Shown one piece after another: positions 34,651 through 44,248 of a DNA stretch of 64,000 nucleotides (position 1 is the first letter of the stretch; the number at the start of each line of letters is the position of its first letter). The DNA is taken from NCBI GenBank assembly GCA_004297825.1, contig SCSX01000006.1, positions 1 to 64,000 on the forward strand. Direction: 5' to 3'. The DNA comes from Spirochaetota bacterium. Lineage in GTDB: Bacteria; Spirochaetota; UBA4802; UBA5368. The position numbers and the translations under genes are program-made. The notes below the pieces were generated by a model that worked only from the letters and a program-made list of their open reading frames with translations, was not told where the DNA came from and ran no database searches.

Positions 34651-36741
34651 TTAAAATGCCCGTACAGCCCTGACATAGTATTGATTGGACTTAAATGTCG
34701 TACCGGTACTGCCATCACTAAAATAGTAGTACCAGGCGTATATATTCGTGCCGCTTTCGGACGAGCTCCAATATACGCCGGACGAAAATCCGCCGACCGA
34801 GTACGCTTTTAACTGCGTATACATTAATCCCAATTCATCTTTAGACGGCAAAAACCAATCGCTATATCCACCAGTAACCAGATTAATGCAAATATGTGCC
34901 GCCAGCAAGGTGGACGAACAATAATTATCTATATCGATTGTATTCTGGTTTCCGGTCCCGACAGCCGTTCCATCGGCCCCCGGTATCAGGTAACTGTCAC
35001 AATCGTTCCCCGTACTATCTCCCCACGACGCCGCCGTACTCTGGTCGCTGGCAGCCGCCTCAAGGTAACGCCAGCCGTTCGAATAGGAACCTTTATCATA
35101 AAATACCAGGCCGCCTCCCGGTCCGGTATCGCGGAGGCTGTAATTGTACGTCCATTTCGCATATAAGGTTACATTGCTGGTACCCATCGGGAACGTTTGC
35201 GGATTCCAATAGGTAGTTCCTTTCCCATCGGTCTGGGTATTCCAACCTGCAAATGAATAATTTGTTTTCGTAAGCGTGCCCTGACCCAGGACCGTCACCG
35301 TTTGCCCTACTGAATAGTTGGCAGTACCATCGGTCGGCGGGCTCCCCCCGGTGTTGGTATTTCCATCATAGGTAACAATAGTGCCGATCCTATAGGAAAT
35401 GTTCTGGGAACCGAATGTGTATCCATCGAATGATGCGATGAAACCGCTGACGCCGACTACAACCTGGGACCCTCGGGTAAAATCGGAAGCCGGATTTATC
35501 GTTAATTGCGTATCTCCGCTCCATGATAAGAGTGCAAAATTCGAAAGATTGCTGTAAGTGATTCCGCCCGCAACCACGCTCCAGCCGTTATCCGCCGTTT
35601 CCACGCCTTCGCTGAACGTGATGACAATATTGGCGTCCGGGGCGATGCCGCTGGAGCCATTAGACGGGGAAAAGGAGGCGCTCATGGGAGCATTCACATC
35701 TACCGTTGAAACAGACTGCGTCTTCGTGACGACACCCGCACCGGATGCAGTGATGACGACCGATTCACCTGTCATATTTGCATCTTCCTCACCGATGACA
35801 GTGACCTCCTGTTCCGTCGTCGCATCCCCTGGGTTGAAAGTAAGCTGGTCGGGTGAAATGGTCAGGGATGCGGGGATAGACGAAGACAGATCGACGATAC
35901 GCTGGACCCCGGGATTCCCGGAAAGCTTTACGGTTATCGTCGCCGTGGACAGTTCATCGACCGAGGTCGCGCCGCCAAAGACTACCGTAGTATCATTATC
36001 GTACGTTGCAATATCATGTGTCATGTCCACCAGGCCGGGGGCAGTCGCGGTGATAATCGCGGTTTCGGTGACGTCATTCGCGTCTTCAATTCCGCTGGTC
36101 GTTATATTCTGAACGACACCGTAGTTCGCCTGGGTGAATACGACTGACGAGGAGCCCAAAGAGACCGAACCGGGGATTGATGAAACGAGATTTACGGTAA
36201 TTTCGTTCACGGGGTCTTTTGTGAGCTTCACGCCTATTGTTCCCGTACCGCCCTCGGCCAGCGTGCCGCTTCCGCTCAACACGATATTGACCGCATCTTT
36301 ATCGACTGCCCTTATATTAAAGGAAACTTCCTTCGTAAATTCCGACGTTATCGAGATCGTGCTCCATTCCGATACGGCATTGGGATCGGTGACCGCCGCA
36401 AGCGTCACATACTGCTCGACGAGGGAATTGGCCGGCGTAAAGGCAAGGTCGACGGAAGAAGCGCCGCTGCACGTAATTGCCGCGTTGCTGCTCGCAACCG
36501 TAAGGGTAAAATCGGAGTCGGCGATGGAAGCGAGCTTGATCCCGATTTGCCGTGATTCGTTGCTCTCTTCTTCGAGGTTCGACGGGGCGTTTGTAACCGT
36601 TACACTCCATTTGCTCGGCCGGTAATTCGGGCTTTTAGGGTCGTTCTCGTTCGTGCGTTCGAACATGTAGCATGAAAAGAACATGCCGCCTATTATGGTC
36701 ATCGCTATAAAACAGGAAAATTGCTTTATCAGGGTCTTCAT
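34651..36741 (-). CDS. Surface lipoprotein with Ig-like repeats, InlB B-repeat and DUF1566 domain
   Basis: 696 residues; GGGAGGA upstream. Lipoprotein signal with Cys24 (IIGGMFFSCY). Three Ig-like repeats with the pattern VxLSGxPxxxxTVxLxSSIPxSLTISPxxLTFT (about 45-345), then a Big_5/SbsA-type domain (FSPSNGSSGIAPDANIVITF, about 350-450), then a Listeria-Bacteroides/InlB B-repeat (about 455-530, with FAGWNTQTDGKG and VTLYAKW), and a C-terminal DUF1566/Lcl-like domain (about 540-696, with GPGGGLVFYDKG and WFLPSKDELGLMY, YWSSSE). Probably exposed on the cell surface for adhesion or binding; target unknown. Confidence 0.85.
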   Translation of the reverse strand: MKTLIKQFSCFIAMTIIGGMFFSCYMFERTNENDPKSPNYRPSKWSVTVTNAPSNLEEESNESRQIGIKLASIADSDFTLTVASSNAAITCSGASSVDLAFTPANSLVEQYVTLAAVTDPNAVSEWSTISITSEFTKEVSFNIRAVDKDAVNIVLSGSGTLAEGGTGTIGVKLTKDPVNEITVNLVSSIPGSVSLGSSSVVFTQANYGVVQNITTSGIEDANDVTETAIITATAPGLVDMTHDIATYDNDTTVVFGGATSVDELSTATITVKLSGNPGVQRIVDLSSSIPASLTISPDQLTFNPGDATTEQEVTVIGEEDANMTGESVVITASGAGVVTKTQSVSTVDVNAPMSASFSPSNGSSGIAPDANIVITFSEGVETADNGWSVVAGGITYSNLSNFALLSWSGDTQLTINPASDFTRGSQVVVGVSGFIASFDGYTFGSQNISYRIGTIVTYDGNTNTGGSPPTDGTANYSVGQTVTVLGQGTLTKTNYSFAGWNTQTDGKGTTYWNPQTFPMGTSNVTLYAKWTYNYSLRDTGPGGGLVFYDKGSYSNGWRYLEAAASDQSTAASWGDSTGNDCDSYLIPGADGTAVGTGNQNTIDIDNYCSSTLLAAHICINLVTGGYSDWFLPSKDELGLMYTQLKAYSVGGFSSGVYWSSSESGTNIYAWYYYFSDGSTGTTFKSNQYYVRAVRAF

Positions 36742-36786
36742 GGTATCGTCCTCCCGTGCCGCATGGAAAAAATTAAAATTCCGGAA

Positions 36787-37713
36787 TCAGAACCGTATTC
36801 CACAGCTTACCCGCATCGCCTTCTCGGGCCGAGGGTCATGGAGCAGATAACCGGCATTGAACGCAACATAGTTGTGTTGCCCGCCAAACGCCGTCTTGTT
36901 CGATGAATCGGGTTTCGAAAATAATAAAACATCGATCCAGTTGACGAGAAACACCGCGCCCATTATCCCGGCTGCGCCCACGAACATGCCCGCTGCGTCT
37001 TTCTTGGCTTTGAACTTCTTGTCGAACTCCGATTGATCCGCCCCTCCCGGCACTGCGTCGTACGCCTTGGCGGCATCGGCATAATTGAGATAGGTGAATG
37101 CGGCGAACCCTGTCGCCAGCATGAAGCTGCCCATGTAAACGTAACCTTTCGTGTCGTGATCGGTGTAAAATTGCGCCCAGCCCGGAAACAGGGCCCGCGT
37201 ATAATACCCGCCCGCGGTCTTCTTCGGGGTGAAATAATCCTGGTTGCCCTGTACGATATTCTCCGCAAGGCTCTTGGTGATCGCCATGGCGGCCTTGTCG
37301 ACATCGTCCTCGGTGGGGGATTTTTCGTTTGCCGCGAAATCGGACGAGCCCTTTTCCACGTCCACGATCCGCACGGTTATCATGAGCGCCTGGCCCACGC
37401 GGTTGATCTCACCCACGAGAATCTTCTGCGCGGATAACAGCTTGCCCAATTGCACCGCGCACGACTGGTCCGTACACCCTGTCATCTGGAAGCCCTGCTC
37501 CTTGAGGATTTCCGACATTTGCGAGCGCTCCACGACGGTGAAAAGCCCCGTCTTCACCATTTCGGACCGGATAATATCGGTAACCGCGCTGGACACGATC
37601 TTCGAGACCCCTTTGGCCTCCAGGTCGATGACGGCGACCAGCATCTTTTCCGCGCGCGCGGCGACAGGCAAGATCAGCAACACGATCAAGATTAGGAACA
37701 TGAGTGTACGCAT
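36787..37713 (-). CDS. Secreted CsgG/TolB-like protein with two C-terminal TM segments
   Basis: 308 residues from ATG 37713, preceded by AGAGGATGG. Signal peptide MRTLMFLILIVLLILPVAAR. Residues about 25-165 match the CsgG/TolB-N-like fold (VAVIDLEAKGVSKIVSSAVT, FTVVERSQMSEILKEQGFQM, GCTDQSCAVQLGKLLSAQKI). The C-terminal half has ALFPGWAQFYTDHDTKGYVY, as in DUF5683 proteins, and two hydrophobic stretches (YVYMGSFMLATGFAAFTYL and MFVGAAGIMGAVFLVNWIDV). Spirochaetes and Bacteroidetes often have this combination; function unknown, envelope-associated. Co-oriented with the upstream part of a long gap rather than tightly operonic. Confidence 0.7.
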   Translation of the reverse strand: MRTLMFLILIVLLILPVAARAEKMLVAVIDLEAKGVSKIVSSAVTDIIRSEMVKTGLFTVVERSQMSEILKEQGFQMTGCTDQSCAVQLGKLLSAQKILVGEINRVGQALMITVRIVDVEKGSSDFAANEKSPTEDDVDKAAMAITKSLAENIVQGNQDYFTPKKTAGGYYTRALFPGWAQFYTDHDTKGYVYMGSFMLATGFAAFTYLNYADAAKAYDAVPGGADQSEFDKKFKAKKDAAGMFVGAAGIMGAVFLVNWIDVLLFSKPDSSNKTAFGGQHNYVAFNAGYLLHDPRPEKAMRVSCGIRF

Positions 37714-37878
37714 GATGGACCATCCTCTGAATATTGGTTTTAAGTGCGCATTTCGAATCATCCACCGGTTTCGGGTAAGCCTTACAAACCGGAGGGATTC
37801 TAAGCCGCGGGCGCGGCTTTGTCATCGGGGTAAACCCTGAGAGGGCGTGAAATATTTTGAATATTGTTAAAAAATCGC

Positions 37879-39108
37879 CTAACCGGGCTGATTTTCGCCT
37901 AAAAAATGGCCCGCAAGCTCGATCCTGTTCTTCAGGCCCAGCTTGTTGAACACGCTCGTTATGTGCGTTTCGACGGTCTTGAGGGTGATATCAAGCGCTT
38001 CCGCGATCTCGCGGTTACCGTTGCCCGCGAGCACGAGCTTGATGACCTCCAGCTCGCGATCGGTGATCTTTTTCCGCTTCGCTGCGGCCAGGGCGTCCGA
38101 TACCTCGTGCGCCACGAAAAGGTACCCCACCCTGTCCCCGAATTTATCACTGAACACCGAAAGGCTCACCCTCATGAGCGCGGTCGATTCCGCGGATGTC
38201 CTGAAATTCAGGAGGATATGCGCGGTTTCGTCCTCCGCGAGGACGCCAATCTGGCGGTCCAGTATCTCTTTTTCAACGATGATATCTTCAAGGCCCGCGG
38301 GGCTTGCGCCGATATTCAGTCGCGCGGACATGCTCTTGTTCATAATAAGAATTCTTTTTTCCGGGTCCGCCACCAGCACCATGTCGTTCAGCGCACCCAG
38401 TATCGCGCCCTGGAAATAATCGATGTTAATCCTCAGAAACCTGTAGCGCGCCATCGCGTACCATATCCCCGTGAGCCATATGACGCTGAAAATGGGTGAA
38501 ATCGCGTAGGTCTTGTTTCCGAAAAAAAGCGGCACCAGGAAAGGTTCGATATTGTAGCTCAGGATCGTGGCCAGGATGGAAAAAAATATAATCCTGCTTT
38601 GCGCGCGCACCCTGCGGCTCGAAGTTTTACGCATGTTCAGGTAGAGCATCGCCAGGGACACGGCATAGTAGCTCAGGTAATTGGCCATGAGACAGTAAAA
38701 GGCCGTCGAGAAATAATCCGGCACCGCGATCCAGTATCTCCCTTCCCGGTAAAAATTGGCGAAGACGAGATGGTCCGATACGCTTATATACAGGAAAACG
38801 AACGAGGGGATGTAGGCGAGACAGATCAGGCGGTTCCCGAGCAGACCCGTGTACCTGCTCACGAAATGCAGGATGAAGGCATGCAGGAAAATGAATCCCG
38901 GCGAGCAAAGCTTGACCCAGAACACGACCTGGTCCCGGTTCCCGGCCGAATACCCGAACGAGGCGCCCAGGAGCCACACGGCGATCGACAGGCTGATCGC
39001 CAGGAAGAGCCGGTTCGCCCCCGACCTGGCGTCGTTTGAAATGATGTAAAGGCCCTCCAGCAGCGACGCGGTAAAGACCACTATGCCGGTAAAGGATAAA
39101 ATATTCAC
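37879..39108 (-). CDS. 7TM-PAS-LuxR transcriptional regulator
   Basis: 409 residues from a GTG. Residues about 5-230 form seven or eight hydrophobic segments, in the pattern of the histidine-kinase N-terminal 7TM domain. A PAS domain follows (INIDYFQGAILGALNDMVLV, ADPEKRILIMNKSMSARLNI), and the last 65 residues are a LuxR-type HTH: TDRELEVIKLVLAGNGNREI, AEALDITLKTVETHITSVFN. No kinase or receiver domain is present, so it appears to be a membrane-bound one-component regulator. The signal is unknown. Confidence 0.88.
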   Translation of the reverse strand: MNILSFTGIVVFTASLLEGLYIISNDARSGANRLFLAISLSIAVWLLGASFGYSAGNRDQVVFWVKLCSPGFIFLHAFILHFVSRYTGLLGNRLICLAYIPSFVFLYISVSDHLVFANFYREGRYWIAVPDYFSTAFYCLMANYLSYYAVSLAMLYLNMRKTSSRRVRAQSRIIFFSILATILSYNIEPFLVPLFFGNKTYAISPIFSVIWLTGIWYAMARYRFLRINIDYFQGAILGALNDMVLVADPEKRILIMNKSMSARLNIGASPAGLEDIIVEKEILDRQIGVLAEDETAHILLNFRTSAESTALMRVSLSVFSDKFGDRVGYLFVAHEVSDALAAAKRKKITDRELEVIKLVLAGNGNREIAEALDITLKTVETHITSVFNKLGLKNRIELAGHFLGENQPG

Positions 39109-39186
39109 ACAGTCTATATATCTGGTTATGAAGATTCGCGCAACACATTAATGGGACCGATTACCAATAACGGCTCGTCTTCGCCC

Positions 39187-39849
39187 CTACGGCTCCCGGT
39201 CCTCGCGCTTCGCCCAGTCGATCGCGCGGCGGACCAGCTCCGCCGAGTTTCCTATTCCGAGCTTTTCCCGTATCTTGTCGCGGTAGGTGCCCACGGTCTT
39301 CACGCTCACGTTGAGCTTCGAGGCTATCTGCCTGCGCGCACATCCCCTGCCGACAAGCCGGAATACCTCGAGCTCCCTGTCCGAGAGCGCGGCGACGGGG
39401 TCGTCGCCCCCGCCCTGTGCCGGGGAGGCGAGCCGCCCCAGCATGCGCTCCACGACGGCCTGGCTCGCGAAGATCTTGCCCGCGAGCACCTGGCGCACGG
39501 CCTGGACCACGCTGCCGCTCATCTCCTGCTTCATGATGTAGCCGCGCGCCCCGGCCCTGAGCACCCTCTCGGCGTAAATGGATTCGTCGTGCATGGAAAG
39601 CACCAGCACCGGCAGGTCTTCATAGCGCTCGCGCACGTGGCGCAGCAGCTCCAGGCCGCTCGTGTCCCTGAGCGTGATGTCCACGATGACGAGGTCCGGC
39701 TTCAGCTTCGCGATGAGGCGTTCGGCCTCGAAGGCGTCCTCGGCCTCGCCGCACACGACCAGGTCCTTTTCCTCGCCCAGGAGCTGGGAGAGTCCCTTGC
39801 GGAAGATGGGATGGTCGTCGACTATCAGGATTTTTGACGTAGCGTGCAT
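39187..39849 (-). CDS. NarL/FixJ-type response regulator
   Basis: 220 residues from ATG 39849; the longer frame from 40236 is a shadow of the kinase gene. Receiver domain with Asp11-Asp12, phospho-acceptor Asp57 (VIVDITL), Ser85 and Lys107. LuxR-type HTH at the C-terminus: LSDRELEVFRLVGRGCARRQ, IASKLNVSVKTVGTYRDKIR. Its start overlaps the end of the kinase gene by 25 bp, so the two are translated together and form a two-component system. Confidence 0.95.
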   Translation of the reverse strand: MHATSKILIVDDHPIFRKGLSQLLGEEKDLVVCGEAEDAFEAERLIAKLKPDLVIVDITLRDTSGLELLRHVRERYEDLPVLVLSMHDESIYAERVLRAGARGYIMKQEMSGSVVQAVRQVLAGKIFASQAVVERMLGRLASPAQGGGDDPVAALSDRELEVFRLVGRGCARRQIASKLNVSVKTVGTYRDKIREKLGIGNSAELVRRAIDWAKREDREP

Positions 39850-41684
39850 CGCAGTACCGTGCCCCCTCCCTCGCGCGGAAGAATATCGAACCCCCCGCCT
39901 ATCGTCCGCGCCCTGTGGCGCATGATGCCCAGCCCCATCCCGCCCGCGCTCACCGTCCGGGGATCGAACCCGCACCCGTCGTCGGAGACCTCGATGACGA
40001 TATCGTCCCCGGCGCGCGCGAGCCGCACCTCCACCCGCCGCGCGCGGCCGTGGCGCACGGCGTTTCCCACGGCCTCCTGCGTTATGTGAAACAGGTTGAC
40101 GGCCGTGGTGTTGTCCGTGATGGCGACGTCCTCGTCGTGCGCGAAGACGCACTCGATCGAGAACGCCCCGGACACGGACGCCGCGAGCTCTCCCAGGGCC
40201 GCGACAAGCCCGTTTTCGTCCAGGTACACGGGGCACAATCCCCGCGCCAGGCGCCTCGTCTTCTCGACCGCCTCGCGAATAAGCTCCCCTATCTCGCGCG
40301 CGAGCTGACCCGTCCCCCTGGACCCGCGGGCAAGCCGCCTTCCCAGGAGCGCGGAAAGGGCTTCTATGCCGATAAGATGCTGCTGCAGATCGTCGTGCAG
40401 GTCCTGTCCGATTTTCCTGCGCTCCCGTTCGCTGATATTCACGAGCTCGCGTTCGAGCCTGCGCTGCTCGGTCACGTCCGCGAACACCGAGATGAGGCAG
40501 CCCGTCCCCTGCAGATCGATAAGCTCAGCCGAGTAGATGCCGGTGCGCATCTCCCCGCTGCGCACGCGGAACTGCACCTCGATGTTGTGAAGGCTTCCCT
40601 GCGCCCGGAGACGTCCCACCAGGTCCACCCGGTATTCCGCGTCCGGCCAGATGCGCAGGTCCGCCACCGTGTGGTCGATGATCTCACCGCGTTCCCAGCC
40701 CGTGATCTTCTGGAAGCTCTCGTTCACGTCGATAAAGCGCCCCTCCCCGATCGTGGTAATGGTCACGGCGACGGGGCTCGACCGGAAGGCCTTGGAAAAT
40801 TTTTCCTCGGAAAGCGCGAGCGCCTTTTCCGCCTTCTTGCGCCCGGATATGTCGGTGAACACGGCGAAGCTTCCGGAAAAATTGCCCTTCGCATCGAACA
40901 GCGGCTTGGGCGATACGATGGTGTGGATCGGCTGGCCGCTCCTGTCCTTCCAGGCGACTTCATATGGCTCGTAGCGGTCGCCGCCCTTTTTTTCCATCTG
41001 CGCCTGCCACAGGGGACGATAGCGCTCTTCGAGCAGCTCGATCGTGGGCTTCCCCATGATCTCCTCCCTGGGGTAGCCCATCATTTCGCAGATGCGCGGA
41101 TTCACATACGTGATCACCCCGTGCGCGTCCTGGATTCCCAGCCCCTCGTTCATCGTCTCCACGAGCAGACGGTAGCGCTCCTCGCTCTCCCTGAGCGCCT
41201 CCCCCGCGCGGATGCGCTCGGTGATGTCCATAAGCGAGGCGACGCTCTGCGCGGTGCCGGGAATCATGGCGACGGTCATGGCGCAGGTGCGCACCCCCCC
41301 GGACTTGTCGATGAGGCGGCACTCGTAGTTCCGCGGCGCGCGTTCCTCGCCGGAGCGCCGCAGCCGGTGGTATTCGAGCATGAAGCCCAGGTCCTCGGGG
41401 GCGATAAATACCTGCCAGCTCTTTTTTCCCTCGACCTCCCCGCGCGAAAAGCCGGAAAGCTTCTCGAATTCGGCGTTCACCATGGCGATGGTGGTATCCT
41501 CTTCGATGAGGATGGTCGCGGTCCCGGTATTCAGGAATATGGTGCGGTATTTCTTTTCGGAGACCTGGAGGGTCTCCTCGGCAAGGCGCATCTTCCGCTC
41601 GACGGATTCGAGCTCGCTTACGCGCTTCTCGAGCTCCCTGAGCCGATCCCCCCCTTCACCGCGCCCGGATGTCTCCTCCCGCAC
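39825..41684 (-). CDS. Cytosolic multi-PAS sensor histidine kinase (HisKA_3, NarX-type)
   Basis: 619 residues from GTG 41684, with GGGGGGAGG upstream. N-terminal coiled coil (ELEKRVSELESVERKMRLAE), then three PAS/PAC domains (FLNTGTATILIEEDTTIAMV about 48-165; YVNPRICEMMGYPREEIMG about 170-290; FRSSPVAVTITTIGEGRFID about 295-410). HisKA_3 dimerisation domain with phosphoacceptor His in RKIGQDLHDDLQQHLIG, and HATPase (FHITQEAVGNAVRHGRARR, GMGLGIMRHRA). No membrane segment, so it senses inside the cell. Pairs with the overlapping response regulator. Confidence 0.93.
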   Translation of the reverse strand: MREETSGRGEGGDRLRELEKRVSELESVERKMRLAEETLQVSEKKYRTIFLNTGTATILIEEDTTIAMVNAEFEKLSGFSRGEVEGKKSWQVFIAPEDLGFMLEYHRLRRSGEERAPRNYECRLIDKSGGVRTCAMTVAMIPGTAQSVASLMDITERIRAGEALRESEERYRLLVETMNEGLGIQDAHGVITYVNPRICEMMGYPREEIMGKPTIELLEERYRPLWQAQMEKKGGDRYEPYEVAWKDRSGQPIHTIVSPKPLFDAKGNFSGSFAVFTDISGRKKAEKALALSEEKFSKAFRSSPVAVTITTIGEGRFIDVNESFQKITGWERGEIIDHTVADLRIWPDAEYRVDLVGRLRAQGSLHNIEVQFRVRSGEMRTGIYSAELIDLQGTGCLISVFADVTEQRRLERELVNISERERRKIGQDLHDDLQQHLIGIEALSALLGRRLARGSRGTGQLAREIGELIREAVEKTRRLARGLCPVYLDENGLVAALGELAASVSGAFSIECVFAHDEDVAITDNTTAVNLFHITQEAVGNAVRHGRARRVEVRLARAGDDIVIEVSDDGCGFDPRTVSAGGMGLGIMRHRARTIGGGFDILPREGGGTVLRCTLRQKS

Positions 41685-41799
41685 GTCCCGCCTCCCCCCG
41701 GATTATCCGCCGCGGAAAAAATGTTTGACAGCACGCGGCATACGAAATCCCTAATTGCTGAATCGCGCGCTGTAAACCACTTTTTCGGAGGTCCTCCGC

Positions 41800-42009
41800 A
41801 TGCTCGTGCCGGGAAAAATGAAGATAGCCGACTGCACCTGCCTCCTGTGCGGCTCCAGGCTCGGGCTCACGATTTCATCGGTCGTGACGGGGGACAACCG
41901 CGGCGCCTGCCCCATGTGCGGGGAGCCTTTCCTGGTCAGCATTACGCGCGAAGAAATGGAACAATACATCGAGGCCGAAGAGGAGCGCCCCCTGCGCGAG
42001 GGCCGGTAA
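41800..42009 (+). CDS. Small zinc-ribbon-like protein
   Basis: 69 residues from ATG 41800, with TCGGAGG nine bases upstream. Two CxxC pairs, CLLC (Cys14, Cys17) and CPMC (Cys37, Cys40), 19 residues apart, form a likely zinc ribbon. The tail is acidic (EEMEQYIEAEEERPLREG). No family recognised. It stands alone between the divergent kinase gene and the STAS gene. Confidence 0.6.
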   Translation: MLVPGKMKIADCTCLLCGSRLGLTISSVVTGDNRGACPMCGEPFLVSITREEMEQYIEAEEERPLREGR

Positions 42010-42103
42010 GTATTCCACCAGCCGGTTTCTCCGCCCACCCGGGCTTAAAAATTCGGAAAAATATGCCGTCTTCGAAAAAAAATCGCTTCCGGGAAAACAT
42101 TTC

Positions 42104-42133
42104 TTGACAAATCGACTAATTATTAAATAGTAT
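42104..42133 (+). promoter_or_regulatory. Probable promoter of the STAS gene
   Basis: TTGACA (42104-42109), then ATAGTA at 17-base or TAGTAT at 18-base spacing. The region is strongly AT-rich and is followed by a 5' leader of about 100 bases before the start at 42241. Confidence 0.5.
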
Positions 42134-42240
42134 CGGCAGATGTGCATTAATGTTTGTTCATTTTATCAGAATCGTTTAAAATATAAAGAGTCATAATCTG
42201 CCCAATGCAGATGCTATCATCCATGTGAAAGCTGGTTCTC

Positions 42241-42594
42241 ATGAAACGTCAGGTGGTATGGGTGCAGCGCGACGGCTGCATCGAGGTCGAAATCTGTACC
42301 GATTCCATCGACTTCTTCAACGCCTCGATCATCCTTAAAAGTATCCAGCACGTCCTTGAAGAGACCCGCTACCCCAACACCATCATCAACATGAAGAACG
42401 TGACCGATCTCAGCTCGACCGGGGTGGGCCTGCTCATGGAGATCAAGAGCATCCTCCTTCATAACGGAAGGGACCTCTCCATAGTCTGCGTCGACAAATC
42501 GATCCTCTCGGTCTTCTACATCACCAATATGAAGTCGTATTTCGATATCCGCACCCACCTGGAATCGGCCGCGCAGCAGTATGCGTGCGGCTAA
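42241..42594 (+). CDS. STAS-domain protein
   Basis: 117 residues. STAS features: IEVEICTDSIDFFNASIILK, NTIINMKNVTDLSSTGVGLL with the Ser-Ser-Thr at the usual phosphorylation loop, and a C-terminal helix SYFDIRTHLESAAQQY. Unlike classical SpoIIAA the phospho-site reads SSTGVG. The ribosome site is weak. Partner unknown; convergent with the esterase-like gene. Confidence 0.8.
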   Translation: MKRQVVWVQRDGCIEVEICTDSIDFFNASIILKSIQHVLEETRYPNTIINMKNVTDLSSTGVGLLMEIKSILLHNGRDLSIVCVDKSILSVFYITNMKSYFDIRTHLESAAQQYACG

Positions 42595-42667
42595 CCGCGT
42601 TCCCAACCGCGCCCCGGTAACACACGAGTGAGTCGGGACCCGGGACACAGCCCATCGCCGAAATGTC

Positions 42668-43942
42668 CTAGGGACACACCGCCCCGGCGGGTTCGCCGCA
42701 ATTGCCCGTGCACTCGACGTCCACGAAGCCTGCCGTGCCGTTCAGCATCGCGTTGATCCAGTCGACCAGGAGCACGCCGGCGGACGACGTCTGGTAGAGG
42801 TCCGCGTCCATGAGGATCGTGTGCACGTCGCCGGGGGCGATGAAGTAGTGGTAGGTGCCCGTCGTGACGCCCGTCACCGTATCGTCCACCATGCTGTTCA
42901 TCTGGTTGTTCCAGGAATCCCACGTGGTGCAACTTACCGCATTCCAATCAGCCTCGGTATAATTCGCAGCGGCAATCTTTTCCATGACATTGAAAAAATA
43001 CGACTGGTTTTCGTCCCACGCGGCGGTGTACTGCGCGAACTTCGCGGTGGTATAGTGGTTCGCGATCGCGGCATAAACGTCCGAGAGCGCCAGTGTTTCT
43101 ATATTACCCGAGTCAAACGCGGTGAAATCGTCGTCCACGAGGATGTCGGTCGATACTGGAGCCTGGATATCCCAGTTAAGGACGCCGACAGTCTGGAAAT
43201 TATTGTTTACGATACCGTTTCCCGCGTCTCCCAGGACGAAAAAGTGAGAAGAAGGGAATGCTCCCTGGATAAAGGGAAAGTTCATGATCGCCCCGTATGC
43301 GCCCGCGCTTATCCCGGTTACGAAAACCGTATCCGGATCCGTGGCGAATGTATCGATCATCCACTGAAGCACAAGATGGAAATTGACGCTTCCCCGGTGA
43401 TGGATCGTCTGCGTGCCGGAACCGGCAGTCGTGTAGCTGGCGTCATTCGCGCCCCAGTGAAGGTCGCCGGTGCAATAGGGGATATAGACCATGTTCCAGT
43501 CCCTGAAGGGATTGCGGTCATCCGTGAAATCAAAGATTCCCCCGTAGCCGGGACCGTAGGTGAGCGCACCGCCGTTGCTGATTATATCAAGGATGCTTTG
43601 GTTATCGTAAAGCTGCAGCTCTTCCGAATAGGTTGATGTATCCAGGCAATTACTCCCGTGCCAGCATGCGCCACCTCCCTGGAAAAAAACCAGGAGCTTG
43701 TCTACCGAGCCTTCCTTGTAAAAGAACCTGAAATCGCTGCTGTAGGTGCCCGGGGCCCCCGAGCAGGAGGGCGCGAGGCCGTCGTAGGTGTATCCGGCAT
43801 AGAAATTTGCATTGACCGTCTGCCAGTCAATCGCGGTCCAGTATTGTATATCGGTACTGCCGCCGCCTCCCCCGCCGCCTCCGCCCCCACAGGAGAGGAT
43901 TGCCGTTAAAAGGATTATAATCGGTACATATCTTGTTTTCAT
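42668..43942 (-). CDS. Pectinacetylesterase-like lipoprotein
   Basis: 424 residues from ATG 43942; an earlier in-frame start at 44029 does not look like a signal peptide. Lipoprotein signal with Cys18, followed by a run of ten glycines. Esterase fold with VFFQGGGACWHGSNC (oxyanion region), YIPYCTGDLHWG, nucleophile VTGISAGAYGAIMN, an Asp in VLGDAGNG and a late His in APGDVHTIL. This is the pectin acetylesterase/Notum family (serine hydrolase). Bacterial members with lipoprotein anchors probably deacetylate polysaccharide or act on other acyl groups at the surface; substrate is not resolved. Confidence 0.88.
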   Translation of the reverse strand: MKTRYVPIIILLTAILSCGGGGGGGGGGSTDIQYWTAIDWQTVNANFYAGYTYDGLAPSCSGAPGTYSSDFRFFYKEGSVDKLLVFFQGGGACWHGSNCLDTSTYSEELQLYDNQSILDIISNGGALTYGPGYGGIFDFTDDRNPFRDWNMVYIPYCTGDLHWGANDASYTTAGSGTQTIHHRGSVNFHLVLQWMIDTFATDPDTVFVTGISAGAYGAIMNFPFIQGAFPSSHFFVLGDAGNGIVNNNFQTVGVLNWDIQAPVSTDILVDDDFTAFDSGNIETLALSDVYAAIANHYTTAKFAQYTAAWDENQSYFFNVMEKIAAANYTEADWNAVSCTTWDSWNNQMNSMVDDTVTGVTTGTYHYFIAPGDVHTILMDADLYQTSSAGVLLVDWINAMLNGTAGFVDVECTGNCGEPAGAVCP

Positions 43943-44248
43943 GGGTTTATTCACCGTTCCTGTGCGGGTTGTATCGGACCCCGGACGATTCCCGGCTTCC
44001 GATTCCCAAAAAGTGCGGGACCCCGGCACAATGTGGCCGGTCCGTTTCCCGTCATGCGGGGTGTCATCCTCGCAGGATTAATTAAGGGCATGGGGACCGA
44101 TATTTCAACTCAATTGTTGATCCGAACCGCGAATTGCGGACAGCCCTCTTCACCTAATAATGCTTGATGAGCTGTGCGGGGTTTGATATCCCGGGTCCTG
44201 TCGCGAACCGGGAACTACCCGCTTACACTTCACCGAATCCGGGGGCGC
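43943..44248. other. 306-bp divergent intergenic region
   Basis: Between the esterase gene (minus) and the DUF3786 gene (plus). No ORF with good support; a possible earlier ATG at 44174 would extend the DUF3786 gene by 25 residues without conserved features. No clear promoter was identified. Confidence 0.4.
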
